DNA of 64,000 bases, taken from positions 124,001 through 188,000 of the forward strand of contig WHVD01000126.1 of assembly GCA_015178975.1 (NCBI GenBank), written 5' to 3'. Positions 11,101-20,880 of this stretch are shown here, piece after piece (the first letter of the stretch is position 1; every line of letters begins with the position of its first letter). Made by a program: the position numbers and the translations under genes. The DNA is from Hysterangium stoloniferum. Lineage: Eukaryota; Basidiomycota; Agaricomycetes; Hysterangiales; Hysterangiaceae. The notes below the pieces were generated by a model. The model saw only the letters and a list, made by a program, of their open reading frames with translations, ran no database searches and was not told the origin of the DNA.

Positions 11101-11812
11101 CGATCACGGAATTTGCCTACAATAACTCTCCGAATGCAACTACCGGCGTATCTCCTTTCTTCGCCAACAAAGGCTATAATCCGAATCTCACTGTACATCC
11201 CGAACAAGATTTGGCTTCTGTCCGTGCTCAAGAATTTATTACCGACCTCAACGAATTACATCAAGAACTTCAGAAAGCTATTTCTTCTGCACAGGAATAT
11301 TATCAATGTTCCGCGGACAAAAACAGGATCCTGCCTCCTAATTTTAAAATCGGTGATCAGGTTTTTGTAAAAGCTCAATTCTTCCGTACTACCCAACCTT
11401 CTAAAAAACTCGCTGAGAAATTTGTAGGCCCTTTTGAAATTATAGCACAAGCTGGTTCTCTCTCATGGACTCTCCGACTTCCCGATAGTATGCGAGCAGT
11501 TCATCCCATTTTCCACGTTTCCATGTTAGAACCCTGTGTTCCTAACAAACATCCCGGAATGTATTCAACCTCCGTCTCCTCCTCATCATTGACAGAGAAC
11601 CCGAATTTGAAGTTTCCGAAATTTTGGATTCTAAAATCGACAATCGCCGACATACTTGTAAATTGCTCTATTTAGTCAAATGGGCAGGTTATGAAGGTAC
11701 CGACGAGGAAACTTCATGGATATTGGCCACGGAACTAGGACACGCTATGGAAATTGTTACTGATTTCCACACAGCTTATCCAAGCAAACCCAGACCTTTA
11801 TCTTCACTCTGA
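8128..11812 (+). pseudogene. pol: pol of element A: protease, RT, RNase H, integrase, chromodomain
   Basis: The protease at about 8270-8560 reads ALIDSSSTH, so the usual D-S/T-G is D-S-S. RT spans about 8945-9500 with YLDD at 9384-9395, and RNase H about 9790-10100 with ETNASDYAI and DHKNLKYF. Integrase spans 10311-11560 with an H2C2-type finger (HPISGHYG ... CKSCTTC). Its catalytic Asp is at 10914-10916 (SDRGSKF) and Glu at 11022-11024, giving the canonical DD35E spacing. A chromodomain lies at about 11600-11790 (LLYLVKWAGYEGTDEETSW). In-frame TGA codons lie at 8569, 9225, 10140 and 10284, all where Arg is expected. Frame changes occur near 8910 and 11580. Chromodomains target integration to modified chromatin in chromoviruses. 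Confidence 0.92.
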
Positions 11813-11908
11813 CCATTTCCGTTTTCTTTCTGTTCAGTTTTCCGACACCTCCGTTACTTCCGATATCACACTCGTTTTGAAATCATACAAGTCAAATTTA
11901 TTTGCATT

Positions 11909-13021
11909 CTATTTTAAAGTTTCCGACACCCCAAATCCACCTTCCATCCTGACTTCCGTCTCATCAGCAATTTCCGCACTTTCCACCATATCCTGCACCT
12001 CTTCATCCTCACTCTCTAACATTTCCAGCCCATTCCCTGACTCCCATCTTTTTTTGACACTTTCCGCCAATGGATCATTAGGCTGTTCCCTCGCCTTATC
12101 GGAAAATCTTTCGGAAACTGCAATAATACCGATGGTAACCATTACCTTCTCCAGGAATTCGTTCTGCCTCCGGAAGTTTCGAATCAACGAACGGAAACCT
12201 TTTTCCTGGATTTCATTATGGCGATCCAGTGTATCTCGCATTTTCATAACTTCCGTCCCGATAAAGACTAATGCGTCGACTGTGTCCTTGAGGAGCTCCA
12301 TGCCCATACTATCCATTTTTGGTACCTCAGTTTCTGCAGCTTTGGCAGCTCCCGAACTTTCCACGTCATTAGTTTTCTGAGGCTTCTCACCTTTTGGAAC
12401 CCTTTTCGAGGCGAGAGTGCATGGAAGTTTAAGAACTGCACAGGGATAGCAAGTTCCACCCCATTTTACCTTCTGTTTCCAACATGTCATACTCCATATG
12501 GAACATCGATAACACAGATTTTCATGGACCACTTCCATCCATTCCAGAGCCTTGACCTTTGGCTTCTGTTTCGGAAGTTAGTCAATTACCGGCCTTTTGT
12601 AGATGCACTTACTTTAGGACTCAAAGGTCCAGCCTCTCCCTCTACCTCCACCTCCACGGCTTTTCACTGTACCCAATAGTTATCGGTTGAAACCACGGAA
12701 TTTATGGATAACACTTACCTTTCCTTCCCTTATCTCCTCACGTTTTTTCGCCGCCTCTGACTCCCGCTGTAACCTTTCCGCCTCTTCCTTCCTTTTCTGA
12801 GCCTCCGCCTTCGCCTGCTCCAACTCCCGTTTTTCCGCCTCTTCCGCATCTTTCAACTCCTGCATCAACGCTTTCTCCTCCTCCTCCTGTCGTCGCTTCA
12901 ACTCCTCCATCTTTCATCATTTTTGTTGAAGTTCTGCGGCCTTCGACATTTTTTGTAGAACGGCAATTTCGGTATCTGAATCTTCCAGGGTAGTGATGAA
13001 CAGTGGCCGACGTATCGACAT
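11909..13021 (-). CDS. opposite-strand three-exon accessory gene of element A (coiled coil plus Zn2Cys6-like)
   Basis: I do not recognise a named family. Predicted exons: 13021-12719 (101 codons), 12666-12613 (18 codons), 12565-11909 (218 codons and stop). All junctions are phase 0. The introns of 52 and 47 bp have GTAAGT donors and CAG acceptors. Exon 1 gives a Glu/Lys/Arg-rich predicted coiled coil, and exon 2 is short and acidic. Exon 3 has C-X2-C-X6-C-X10-C-X2-C-X6-C (near LCYRCS ... GGTCYPCAVLKLPCTL), which fits the fungal Zn2Cys6 spacing, followed by helical and acidic segments. The gene ends 97 bp from the pol stop and points toward it, so the two are convergent and do not overlap. TGA codons at 12919-12914 (two) and at the start of exon 2 look like decayed Arg or similar codons. 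The same layout is seen at 58602-59600 in element D. Function unknown; DNA binding or regulation is inference. Confidence 0.75.
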
Positions 13022-13192
13022 ACAAGTTGTGGATGAAGAAACAAAAACATTAATTCAAATATTTGGAGGTTTTTATACTCAGAACATCAGCTGAAACTCT
13101 CACCTCCAGAATTGCGTAAATTTCACGACACATAATAATCAGCCGTCACTTCAATCACTCAGTACCTAATCGCCTCTATGGGATTTCGGCCT

Positions 13193-13205
13193 AACAGGGG
13201 GGTAC
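13193..13205 (+). other. polypurine tract of element A
   Basis: AACAGGGGGG followed by TAC lies directly before the 3' LTR. This is the expected plus-strand primer position. Element D has the comparable AAAGGGAGGGTAC before its LTR at 59766. Confidence 0.7.
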
Positions 13206-13708
13206 TGTTACGACCCGTTCCCGGATGTTTCAATATCTGACTTCTGATCTCCGACCATGGAACATCATAGTTACCATATCATCCGCATTCTTCCCTTGTT
13301 CTGTATTTGGTAATTTGTCCGTTGACAAGTATTCACTCGTTTGTTTGTTGTATTCCCATTTCGGAATATTGTCTCCCTAATATGTCTTATTGTATTTCTG
13401 TTTTAAGAACACTTCCATTTCCGTCTTATTATGGTCTTAGTTTGTAGTACAATAACGAGTAGACTTCTATTAGTTTCTGTGAATTTGTACTTTACCTTAG
13501 ATCTGATATCAACTTAGTTTCTTATTCCTCCTCCCGTCTTTCTGTACGCTTGATATTCGGAACTCTTCGGAACTCTGAATATCTGTATCTTCCATCATAA
13601 GTCTTACTTCTGAAATTAAGGACTTTGAGCATTTGCGTAGAGGCGCAGCACATAAGCTGAAGCCGACGTCCTGACCCTATCCACTAGTTCCCGACACGGC
13701 ACTTAACA
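13206..13708 (+). repeat. 3' LTR of element A
   Basis: 503 bp, begins TGTTACGACC and ends GGCACTTAACA, followed by the target duplication CCATC. It is nearly identical to the 5' LTR, with scattered C-to-T or G-to-A differences and a deletion of about 41 bp near the end. Confidence 0.95.
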
Positions 13709-14289
13709 CCATCCCATTCCCTTCTGATGGCATTCCATTATTCCTAGCATCACTTCACCACATCATTTGCCACCTCAGAGTATTGATCTTTTTTCTATGG
13801 TCTTTATTCCTTTTCTTGATCCACTGTTCCATTTTCCTAATTTCCTGTGTTCTGTTAATATAAAATCAGTCCTCCATATTTCCATTTACATTGGTAGAAA
13901 ACCTGATCTTGTAGACTACTACCCTTCAGTTTAAATATTGACTCAGAATGCCCATTTTGAATCCCCCTCTCATGTGTAGAAGCTTATGGAAGAATAACTC
14001 TTAGTATCCCAAGCCTCTGGCAATTACACTGGGTGCTATACATTTATTTAAAATCTTTTCAAAATATCAATGAGGATGGAATAACAGTCCACAAAGGATG
14101 TAACAAAATGGTCAGGAATAGAACAGTTTAACAATGTTATTTAACTGAATTTACTGGAATTTGATTGGATTTAATTAGAATTTACTGAAATTTACTGGAA
14201 TTTTATTGGATTAGTGGATTTACAGGTTTATTGGTATTTCATTTAATTGACTGGCATTTTTCTCCATTTCCCACAATTCTGAAATTTAT
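13709..14289. other. AT-rich stretch with no gene seen
   Basis: No convincing open frame, RNA gene or transposon end is visible. At 14140-14270 there is a loose repeat of tttactggaattt-like words. It may be the only non-transposon sequence in this part of the window. Confidence 0.4.
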
Positions 14290-14799
14290 TGTTATTGTTT
14301 TTAGGAACTACAGCCACCCTTAGAGTTAGGTAATAATACACAGGTTCTCCGCTGCCCCACTTGCACACACATTGACAGACATAACAGACCCCCCCCAACA
14401 CACATGTAATGTGTCAGGTCACGTGACATAAATGAGGCAGCATGTGAGGGGCCGCTGTGTCTGCCAGCATCCTCACAGAATGCCCAAACGTGCACATTCA
14501 TAATGTAACGTGCCAGTGATGTGAGTGAAGCGGCATGGGAGGGCATGATGCGAGTGAAGCAATGTGGGAGGATGCATTGCATCTGCCAGCACCCAGTGTG
14601 AGCAATGACCGAATATTGTTACATGTAAGTCTACTGGCTGCACATGTTTGTGACATACGTGCCCAGTCACGCGGTGTGAGTGAGGTGGCACATGAAGGCT
14701 CATCACACCTGCCAGCACCCACACACATGTTGTGTTTGTGAACGCATGCCTGAACGGCACAGTGCATTGTCGCTGTGTTGTGCCTGGCTGATCAGAGCA

Positions 14800-15815
14800 G
14801 TACAGAGAGAGAAGGAATGGGTACACATGCTGCTGTCTGCAGGAAAGAGAGAGGAGGCCAATCAGAGGATGAAGAGAGAAGAAAGGGTACACACACCACC
14901 TGAAGGAAAGAGAGAGGAGGATGATCAGAGGAGGATGAAAAGAGAAGGAAACAGTACATGCACCAACTGGAGGAAAGAGAATGGAGGCCAATCAGAGAAG
15001 GACAAACAGAGTAGGAGATCGTACACGCACCAGCTTCAGAAAAGAGAGAGGAGGATGAAGAGAGAAAGACAGGGTACACGCACCTCCTGGAGAAAAGAGA
15101 GGATGATCAGAGAAGGATGAAGAGAGAAGGAAATGGTACATGCACTGACTGGAGGAAAGCTAGGAGGCCAATCAGAGGAGGATGAAGAGAGAAGGAAACA
15201 GTATACACACTGATTGGAGGAAAGAGAGAGGAGGTTGATCAGAGGAGGATGAAGAGAGAATGAAATGGTACACGCATTCGCTGGAGGAAAGAGAGAGGAG
15301 GACGTAGAGAGAAGGAAATGGTACATGCACCAACTGGAGGAAAGAGAGGAGGCCAATCAGAGGAGGATGAAGAGAGAATGAAACAGTACACACACTCGCT
15401 GGAGGAAAGAGAGAGGAGGATCAAGAGAGAAGGAAAGTACTGACTGGAGGAAAGAGAGGAGGCCAATCAGAAGAGGATGAAGAGAGAATGAAACAGCACA
15501 GGCATTCGCTGGAGGAAAGAGAGAGGAGGATGAAGAGAGAAAGAAATGGTACATGCACTGACTGGAGGAAAGAGAGAGGAGGACGATCAGAAGAGGACAA
15601 AGAGAGAAGGAAATGGTACATGCACAGACTGGAGGAAAGCTAGGAGGCCAATCAGAGGAGGACAAAGAGAGAAGGAAATGGTCCACACAACAGCTGGAGG
15701 AAAGAGAGTGGAGGATGATCAGAGGATGAAGAGAGAAGGAAAGGGTACACACACTGGCTGGAGGAAAGAGAGTGGAGGCCGATCAGAGGAGGATGAAGAG
15801 AGAAGAAAGGGTACA
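14800..15815 (+). repeat. GA-rich minisatellite, units of about 65-80 bp
   Basis: Irregular tandem units built on ggaggaaagagagaggagg, gatcagaggaggatgaagag and gaaatggtacacgcac-like words. The array continues at 16651-16880 after the solo LTR. The many open frames on both strands here come from the purine-rich repeat and are not taken as genes. Confidence 0.8.
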
Positions 15816-15820
15816 CACAC

Positions 15821-16645
15821 TGTTAGGGTATGTACACGGTGGGTCTCTGGAGAAACCCACAGGATATCCAGTAGGACTTGGCTTCAGCTTATAGGCTGCA
15901 CCTTCGTGAGATCGTGTTGTCCAATTTCAGACAGGTGGACGGGAATCCCAGAGAGTCCGGGCGGGGTTTGTGGGTTGAGGGGTCGTAGATCAGAGGTTGT
16001 GGGTTGAGAGGTCGGGGAGTTGAGATAAATAAGTCGGAGGTTGAGAGATAGATGTGTCGGAGCCCGTGGGCCCCGACTAGTGAGAGCGGTATAATTCAAG
16101 GAAGAGTTTAGAGTGGAAAAGGTATTCAAATACTGGGGGGAATCTAAGCCGATTTTCTGACTGGATTGTATGTACAACATCTGCCAGACTATATAGACTG
16201 TGGAGTAAATGACATACCAAATCCAGTAATAATGAAACGAAACTAGCAAAACATAAAACAAGAATAGTAAACACCAAATTGGTGTTAGGAATGGGACGGA
16301 ATGGAGTGGAGTCTGAATTGTGACAAATCATAGACCATAACGGGAAATGGAGTGGGAGTGGAGTCCAAATTGTGACAGGTCATTTGACTAAAACGGGAAT
16401 GGGGCTCAGTTAGAGCGATGACCAGTTTTCTGAGTGGGGTCCGGTGACTGACATGTGGGACGAGGTCGGACATAGGCAGAGATGGAGTCTGGTGGGTATT
16501 CCAGTGACTGATACATGACGTAATGTAGACAAGTCTGATGTACGGAGTCTGGGTGGGAATTCTGGTAAACTGACAATTGGTGCGTATAGGGTGTGGGTGA
16601 ATATGAGTTAGTACCCAGAGTCCAGCGGGATTTCTGGTCATAACA
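15821..16645 (-). repeat. solo LTR, I family, in the GA-rich minisatellite
   Basis: 825 bp between TGTTAGGGTATG and GGTCATAACA with 5-bp duplications CACAC at 15816-15820 and 16646-16650. It is the reverse complement of the LTR type at 28857 and 60362, including the shared motif ggacttggcttcagctta near 15877. No internal retrotransposon sequence is present, so it is a recombination product. Confidence 0.88.
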
Positions 16646-16650
16646 CACAC

Positions 16651-16880
16651 CACCTGAAGGAGAGAGAGGAGGATGATCAGAGGACGAAGAGAGAAGGAAA
16701 GGGTACACCCACTTGCTGGAGGAAAGAGAGGAGGATGATCAGAGGAGGATGAAGAGAGAAGAAAAGGGTTCCCGCACTCACTGGAGGAAAGAGAGAGGAG
16801 GCTGATCAGAGGAGGATGAAGAGAGAAGGAAATGGTACATGCACCCAGATGGAGAGAGCAGGAAATGGTACACACACAAA
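16651..16880 (+). repeat. GA-rich minisatellite, continuation
   Basis: Same unit type as 14800-15815, cut from it by the solo LTR at 15821-16645. Confidence 0.7.
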
Positions 16881-17078
16881 GAGAGGAGCACAATTGAGAA
16901 ACAACTGGTGACAGGCACAACATCTGTGACCATAACACTGTGGGAAAGCTAAGGCTCACTTTGCTCACAGATGACCGTGGGAACCTATGCTGCTCGCTTT
17001 GCTCACAGATGCTGACCTAATGCTGACAAATAGTAACTAAGCAGTGCTCATGGACCCACTGATGTGAATTAACTTATA

Positions 17079-17200
17079 CAAGCTTGGGAACCCTTGCTAC
17101 ACTGTGGGGCAGTCACTTCATGACCTGCCCCACACCTTTGCTGCGGGCTCCAGCTTGTTGGGGGGTAAAGCCCCCCAAACCCCCCCATGTCGACAACTCT
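17079..17200 (-). other. Helitron 3' terminal hairpins
   Basis: On the minus strand there is a G-run with a GGGGGGC...CCCCC-type palindrome, then a long hairpin (GTGGGGCAGGTCAT-GAA-gtgactgccccac), then GGGTTCCC and terminal CTTG. The same arrangement occurs at 20765-20880. Subterminal hairpins mark Helitron 3' ends. Confidence 0.6.
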
Positions 17201-17249
17201 TAAGTATTTCTGAGACTCATTGTCAGAGACCAAGGAAATTGCTTTCAAA

Positions 17250-17890
17250 TGGAAAGTCTCGTAGAACGTAAAGTCTCGTAGAACGTAAAGTCTCGTAGAA
17301 CGTAAAGTCTCGTAGAACGTAAAGTCTCGTAGAACGTAAAGTCTCGTAGAACGTAAAGTCTCGTAGAACGTAAAGTCTCGTAGAACGTAAAGTCTCGTAG
17401 AACGTAAAGTCTCGTAGAACGTAAAGTCTCGTAGAACGTAAAGTCTCGTAGAACGTAAAGTCTCGTAGAACGTAAAGTCTCGTAGAACGTAAAGTCTCGT
17501 AGAACGTAAAGTCTCGTAGAACGTAAAGTCTCGTAGAACGTAAAGTCTCGTAGAACGTAAAGTCTCGTAGAACGTAAAGTCTCGTAGAACGTAAAGTCTC
17601 GTAGAACGTAAAGTCTCGTAGAACGTAAAGTCTCGTAGAACGTAAAGTCTCGTAGAACGTAAAGTCTCGTAGAACGTAAAGTCTCGTAGAACGTAAAGTC
17701 TCGTAGAACGTAAAGTCTCGTAGAACGTAAAGTCTCGTAGAACGTAAAGTCTCGTAGAACGTAAAGTCTCGTAGAACGTAAAGTCTCGTAGAACGTAAAG
17801 TCTCGTAGAACGTAAAGTCTCGTAGAACGTAAAGTCTCGTAGAACGTAAAGTCTCGTAGAACGTAAAGTCTCGTAGAACGTAAAGTCTCA
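17250..17890. repeat. perfect 17-bp minisatellite, about 37 copies
   Basis: Unit aaagtctcgtagaacgt repeated without visible change. Because 17 is not a multiple of 3 and the unit lacks minus-strand stops, two overlapping minus-strand frames of over 220 codons with a 17-residue period appear. These are artefacts of the repeat. Degenerate relatives of the unit occur just downstream at 17995-18340. Confidence 0.95.
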
Positions 17891-18349
17891 GATCTATTAC
17901 AAACAGAAAGCAATGGGTACAAAGGGAAACCCCCACATCAACAATGTTTAACTTATCTGAGGCTCATTGTTGTTTGAGAAAGGAAATTGTTTAAAAGTGG
18001 AAAGTCTTCAAAGAATGGAAAGCTTTGTTAGAACAGAAATTGTGTTACAATGGAAACCATTTTAAAGAATGGAAATTGTCTCAAAAGGAAACCTTTTAAA
18101 CAAAGGAAACCATTTAAAGAACTGAAACAATGTTCACAAAGGGAACAATGGTCACAAAAGGACACAATGTTCACAAAGGGAAACAACAGTGACAACTCTT
18201 TATGTATTTCTGAGACTCAATGTCAGAGAACACAGAAATTGTGTTAGAAATAAAAGCATTTAACAGAAAGTCTTTAAAGGACAGAAAGTTTTTACAGGAA
18301 GGAAAACTGTTCAGAGAAGGAAACTGTTGAGATAACAGAAACAGGAAAC

Positions 18350-18478
18350 AACAGTGACAAATGGAAACAACAGTGACAAATGGAAACAACAGTGACAAAT
18401 GGGAAACAACAGTGACAAATGGAAACAACAGTGACAAATGGGAAACAACAGTGACAAATGGAAACAACAGTGACAAAT
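18350..18478. repeat. 19-bp minisatellite (gacaaatggaaacaacagt)
   Basis: About seven tandem units, continuing at 19223-19260 after the solo LTR. The word is closely related to the 19-bp array at 31237-31917 and to the 18-bp array at 19263-19555. Confidence 0.85.
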
Positions 18479-19222
18479 TGTTAAGAACTGGAAACTGACT
18501 AATGTCGGTGGACTGACGGGGACCGATCGGAAGGACTTGGCTTCAGGTTATATATGTGCTGTGCCCTTGCAGTTATCTGTCGGGTGTCCTTAAATTTTGG
18601 GTGGGCGAAGACTAGTCTCAACGAATACCTCTCAGTGAACTACTGATTGGAATCGAGAGACAAGTTGAGTGTTGGGCCAAGGGGTCAGGGACCGAAGGGG
18701 GGCGAGTGCACGTGAAGGCGGATAGTGGAATTCTTAGCATGAGAGTGCTATAGACGTAAGAGGGTGTTCTGAGTCGATATTCTGATTGCCTAGTAACTAC
18801 AACTACAGCGGGTTCATATACAAGTATCAGGCATCTAGAAAATACTAACTAGGAGAAGGGCAGAAAATTGTATTAACAATAAGCTTGACTAGGAACGGGA
18901 AGTTTATGATTAGTTCGGAGGCCGATGATAACTGAGAGTGGAATTATGGTAAAAGGAAATAGTTCGAGGGTTACAAATATAGATAGACATATGTGAAACA
19001 TAGGATAGAACAGATCATCATAATAAAAGGGATGTATCAGAGTTTAACCAGATAGTTCAAGTATATTTTGACATGGGCATAAACGGAGTTTGATCACTGT
19101 GAAAGCGTACGTCAGCATCAGGAGGCCGATAGTTTCCGATGTGGTGACTTGAACAGTAACTTGAATTGTCGATATGTGGTGATAACTTCGGGAACTGATA
19201 GGGTTGTGACATGGTCGTAACA
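18479..19222 (-). repeat. solo LTR, F family, in the 19-bp minisatellite
   Basis: 744 bp from TGTTAAGAACTGG to GGTCGTAACA with duplications CAAAT at 18474-18478 and 19223-19227. It is the reverse complement of the solo LTR at 29703-30442 and CpG-rich, unlike the third copy at 62246, so it is probably recent. It carries ggacttggcttcagg near 18533. Confidence 0.92.
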
Positions 19223-19262
19223 CAAATGGAAACAACAGTGACAAATGGAAACAATGGTGACA

Positions 19263-19555
19263 ACAGGTGCAACAGTGACAAAAGGTGCAACAGTGACAAA
19301 AGGTGCAACAGTGACAAAAGGTGCAACAGTGACAAAAGGTGCAACAGTGACAAAAGGTGCAACAGTGACAAAAGGTGCAACAGTGACAAAAGGTGCAACA
19401 GTGACAAAAGATGCAACAGTGACAAAAGGTGCAACAGTGACAAAAGGTGCAACAGTGACAAAAGGTGCAACAGTGACAAAAGGTGCAACAGTGACAAAAG
19501 GTGCAACAGTGACAAAAGGTGCAACAGTGACAAAAGGTGCAACAGTGACAAAAGC
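19263..19555. repeat. 18-bp minisatellite (ggtgcaacagtgacaaaa), about 16 copies
   Basis: Near-perfect units with one g-to-a variant near 19410. The unit length is a multiple of three, so open 6-residue-period frames appear on both strands. They are not taken as genes. Confidence 0.92.
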
Positions 19556-19599
19556 AGCAATGGTTTCAATCAAACATTGAGTTGATCTTACTGTCATGT

Positions 19600-20035
19600 A
19601 TTGTCGTTTATTTTACTTGATGTAATTTTTTTTAGTTTATTATATTTTATTTTATTTTATTGTACTTCATTTGGATTTAGTGTTATTTATTGTATTGTAT
19701 TGTATTGTATTTTATTTTATTTTGTTTTGTTTTGTTTTGTTTTATTGCATTTTATTTTGACTCATTGTATTTTATTCTGATTTATTACATTTTACTTTGG
19801 TTTATTCTATTTTATTCTATTTTTAAACATTTGATTTTGATTTATTTTATTTTATCCTGATTTATTGTATTCTATTTTGATTTATTACATTTTGCTTTAG
19901 TTTACTCTATTTTATTCAATTTTTAAGCATTTTACTTTTCTTTTTTGTATTTATTTCAATTTATCCTATTTTATTTGTATTTTATCTTGATTTATCCTAT
20001 GTTATTTTGATTTATTGTATTTTATTTTGATTAAC
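19600..20035. repeat. T-rich low-complexity tract
   Basis: Simple attttattttgattta-like words on the plus strand. No gene or RNA is seen. Confidence 0.8.
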
Positions 20036-20640
20036 CCAGAAAACCATGTAGACCTCCTCTGGGGATTTACCATCCTTCTCTGAGGAAATAGCTTCACAGG
20101 GGTGTGGGAAATAGTTCCACAAAATGTGTGGAAAATGCCCCTGTGAGGGGTGTGGGAAATAGTTCTGTGAAAGGTATGGAAAATCCCTCCATGAAGGGTG
20201 CAGGAAATTCCCCCAGAAATGTTGTGGGAAATGCTTATGTGAAGGGCGCAGGAAATGTTACTTGGCAAGTCGTGGGAAATGTCTTCATTAGGCCCTGTGA
20301 AATGGTTCTGCACATGTGACAAATACTCCCACGGCGTTACAAAATACTCCTGCATATTTAAAAAATGCTCCTGCGCATGTCCCAATACTTCCATGCACGT
20401 GACAAAATACTCCCGCACATGTAACAATACTCCCACCCCATCGGAAAATACCTCTGTGCACATGACAAAATACTCCCGTGTGTGGACAAATACTTCTGTG
20501 CGTCACAAAATACCTCTGTGTGTTAGAAAATACTTCCATGCCCATCACAAAATACTCCCACAGTGCCACAAATGCTCCCACACTGTCACAAAAGCTCCTG
20601 CTGCACCATTAAATACTCCCGCGAGTGCAGAAATGCACCC
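20036..20640 (-). repeat. degenerate short repeats at the 5' side of the non-autonomous Helitron
   Basis: Two word types: ggaaatagttcc-like (20090-20290) and caaaatactcccgc-like (20320-20640). The second type, followed by gctgactaatattcc, also occurs at 28170-28305 inside the 5' end of Helitron 2, linking the two elements. No coding potential is evident. Confidence 0.6.
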
Positions 20641-20764
20641 GTGCTGACTAATATTCCAATTTAGGATAATGCACCCTCATTGGGATTTTTGATTCGGAAA
20701 GTTCAGGCGCACTATGGCACCTATTCGCGCCCACAACCCACCAAGCAAAATTCATTTATATGGA

Positions 20765-20880
20765 CAAGCCTGGGAACCCTTGCTATGCTGTGGGGTGGTC
20801 ACTTCGTGACCTGCCCCACAACTTCACTGCAGGCTCCGGCTTGTTAGGGGGCTTTGCCCCCCAAACCCCCCCACATCCAT
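20765..20880 (-). other. Helitron 2 3' terminal hairpins
   Basis: Read on the minus strand: a GGGGGGCAAAGCCCCC palindrome, then a hairpin with stems GTGGGG/CCCCAC enclosing GGTCAC-GAA-GTGACC, then a GGGTTCCC mini-hairpin and terminal CTTG, immediately followed by the TC of the next element. Confidence 0.65.

Larger units (their letters stand above)
6321..13708 (+). mobile_element. element A: full-length Ty3/gypsy chromovirus
   Basis: A complete LTR retrotransposon of 7388 bp with 5-bp target duplications CCATC at 6316-6320 and 13709-13713. In order it has: 5' LTR, self-primer site, gag, pol (protease, RT, RNase H, integrase, chromodomain), a separate opposite-strand spliced gene, polypurine tract and 3' LTR. 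It is CpG-rich and probably young, but five sense-strand TGA codons and at least two frame changes make it defective as it stands. Relatives in the window are the older D and E elements and a solo LTR at 55076-55619. Confidence 0.95.
14290..17078 (-). mobile_element. decayed Helitron relative of Helitron 1 (non-autonomous)
   Basis: Its 5' side, read on the minus strand from 17078, is TATAAGTTAATTCACATC followed by a segment related to 5611-5470. Further on, 14760-14380 is a CpG-depleted version of the CpG-rich block at 5022-5560, in the same order. No helicase gene is present. Between these lie GA-rich minisatellites and a solo LTR. The 3' end near 14290 is a guess because no clear terminal hairpin was found. 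Confidence 0.45.
17079..20764 (-). mobile_element. non-autonomous Helitron filled with minisatellites
   Basis: On the minus strand the 5' end at 20764 reads TCCATATAAATGAATTTTGC, matching the 5' end of Helitron 2 at 28436 over at least 29 bp. The 3' end at 17079 reads GGGTTCCCAAGCTTG preceded by a long hairpin, matching the 3' end of Helitron 2 at 20765. No helicase is encoded. The body holds 17-, 18- and 19-bp minisatellites, a solo LTR and a T-rich tract. The terminal CTTG differs from the canonical CTRR, so the exact ends are inference. Confidence 0.65.

Noticed and set aside
14473-15752. Several minus-strand Ser/Leu-rich open frames
   Set aside because: They lie in the purine-rich minisatellite; composition explains the lack of stops.
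17250-17890. CRISPR array
   Set aside because: Units are directly adjacent with no unique spacers, there are no cas genes, and the window is eukaryotic.
17223-17936. Two overlapping minus-strand open frames of more than 220 codons with a 17-residue repeat
   Set aside because: They arise because a 17-bp unit without stops is read in several frames; no codon signal beyond the repeat.
19057-19597. Open frames on both strands with LLSLLH, FVTVAP or CNSDKR repeats
   Set aside because: Read-through of the 18-bp minisatellite and adjoining LTR; no start context or homology.
20104-20647. Overlapping frames on both strands in the short-repeat region
   Set aside because: Made of degenerate tandem words; no homology or initiation context.
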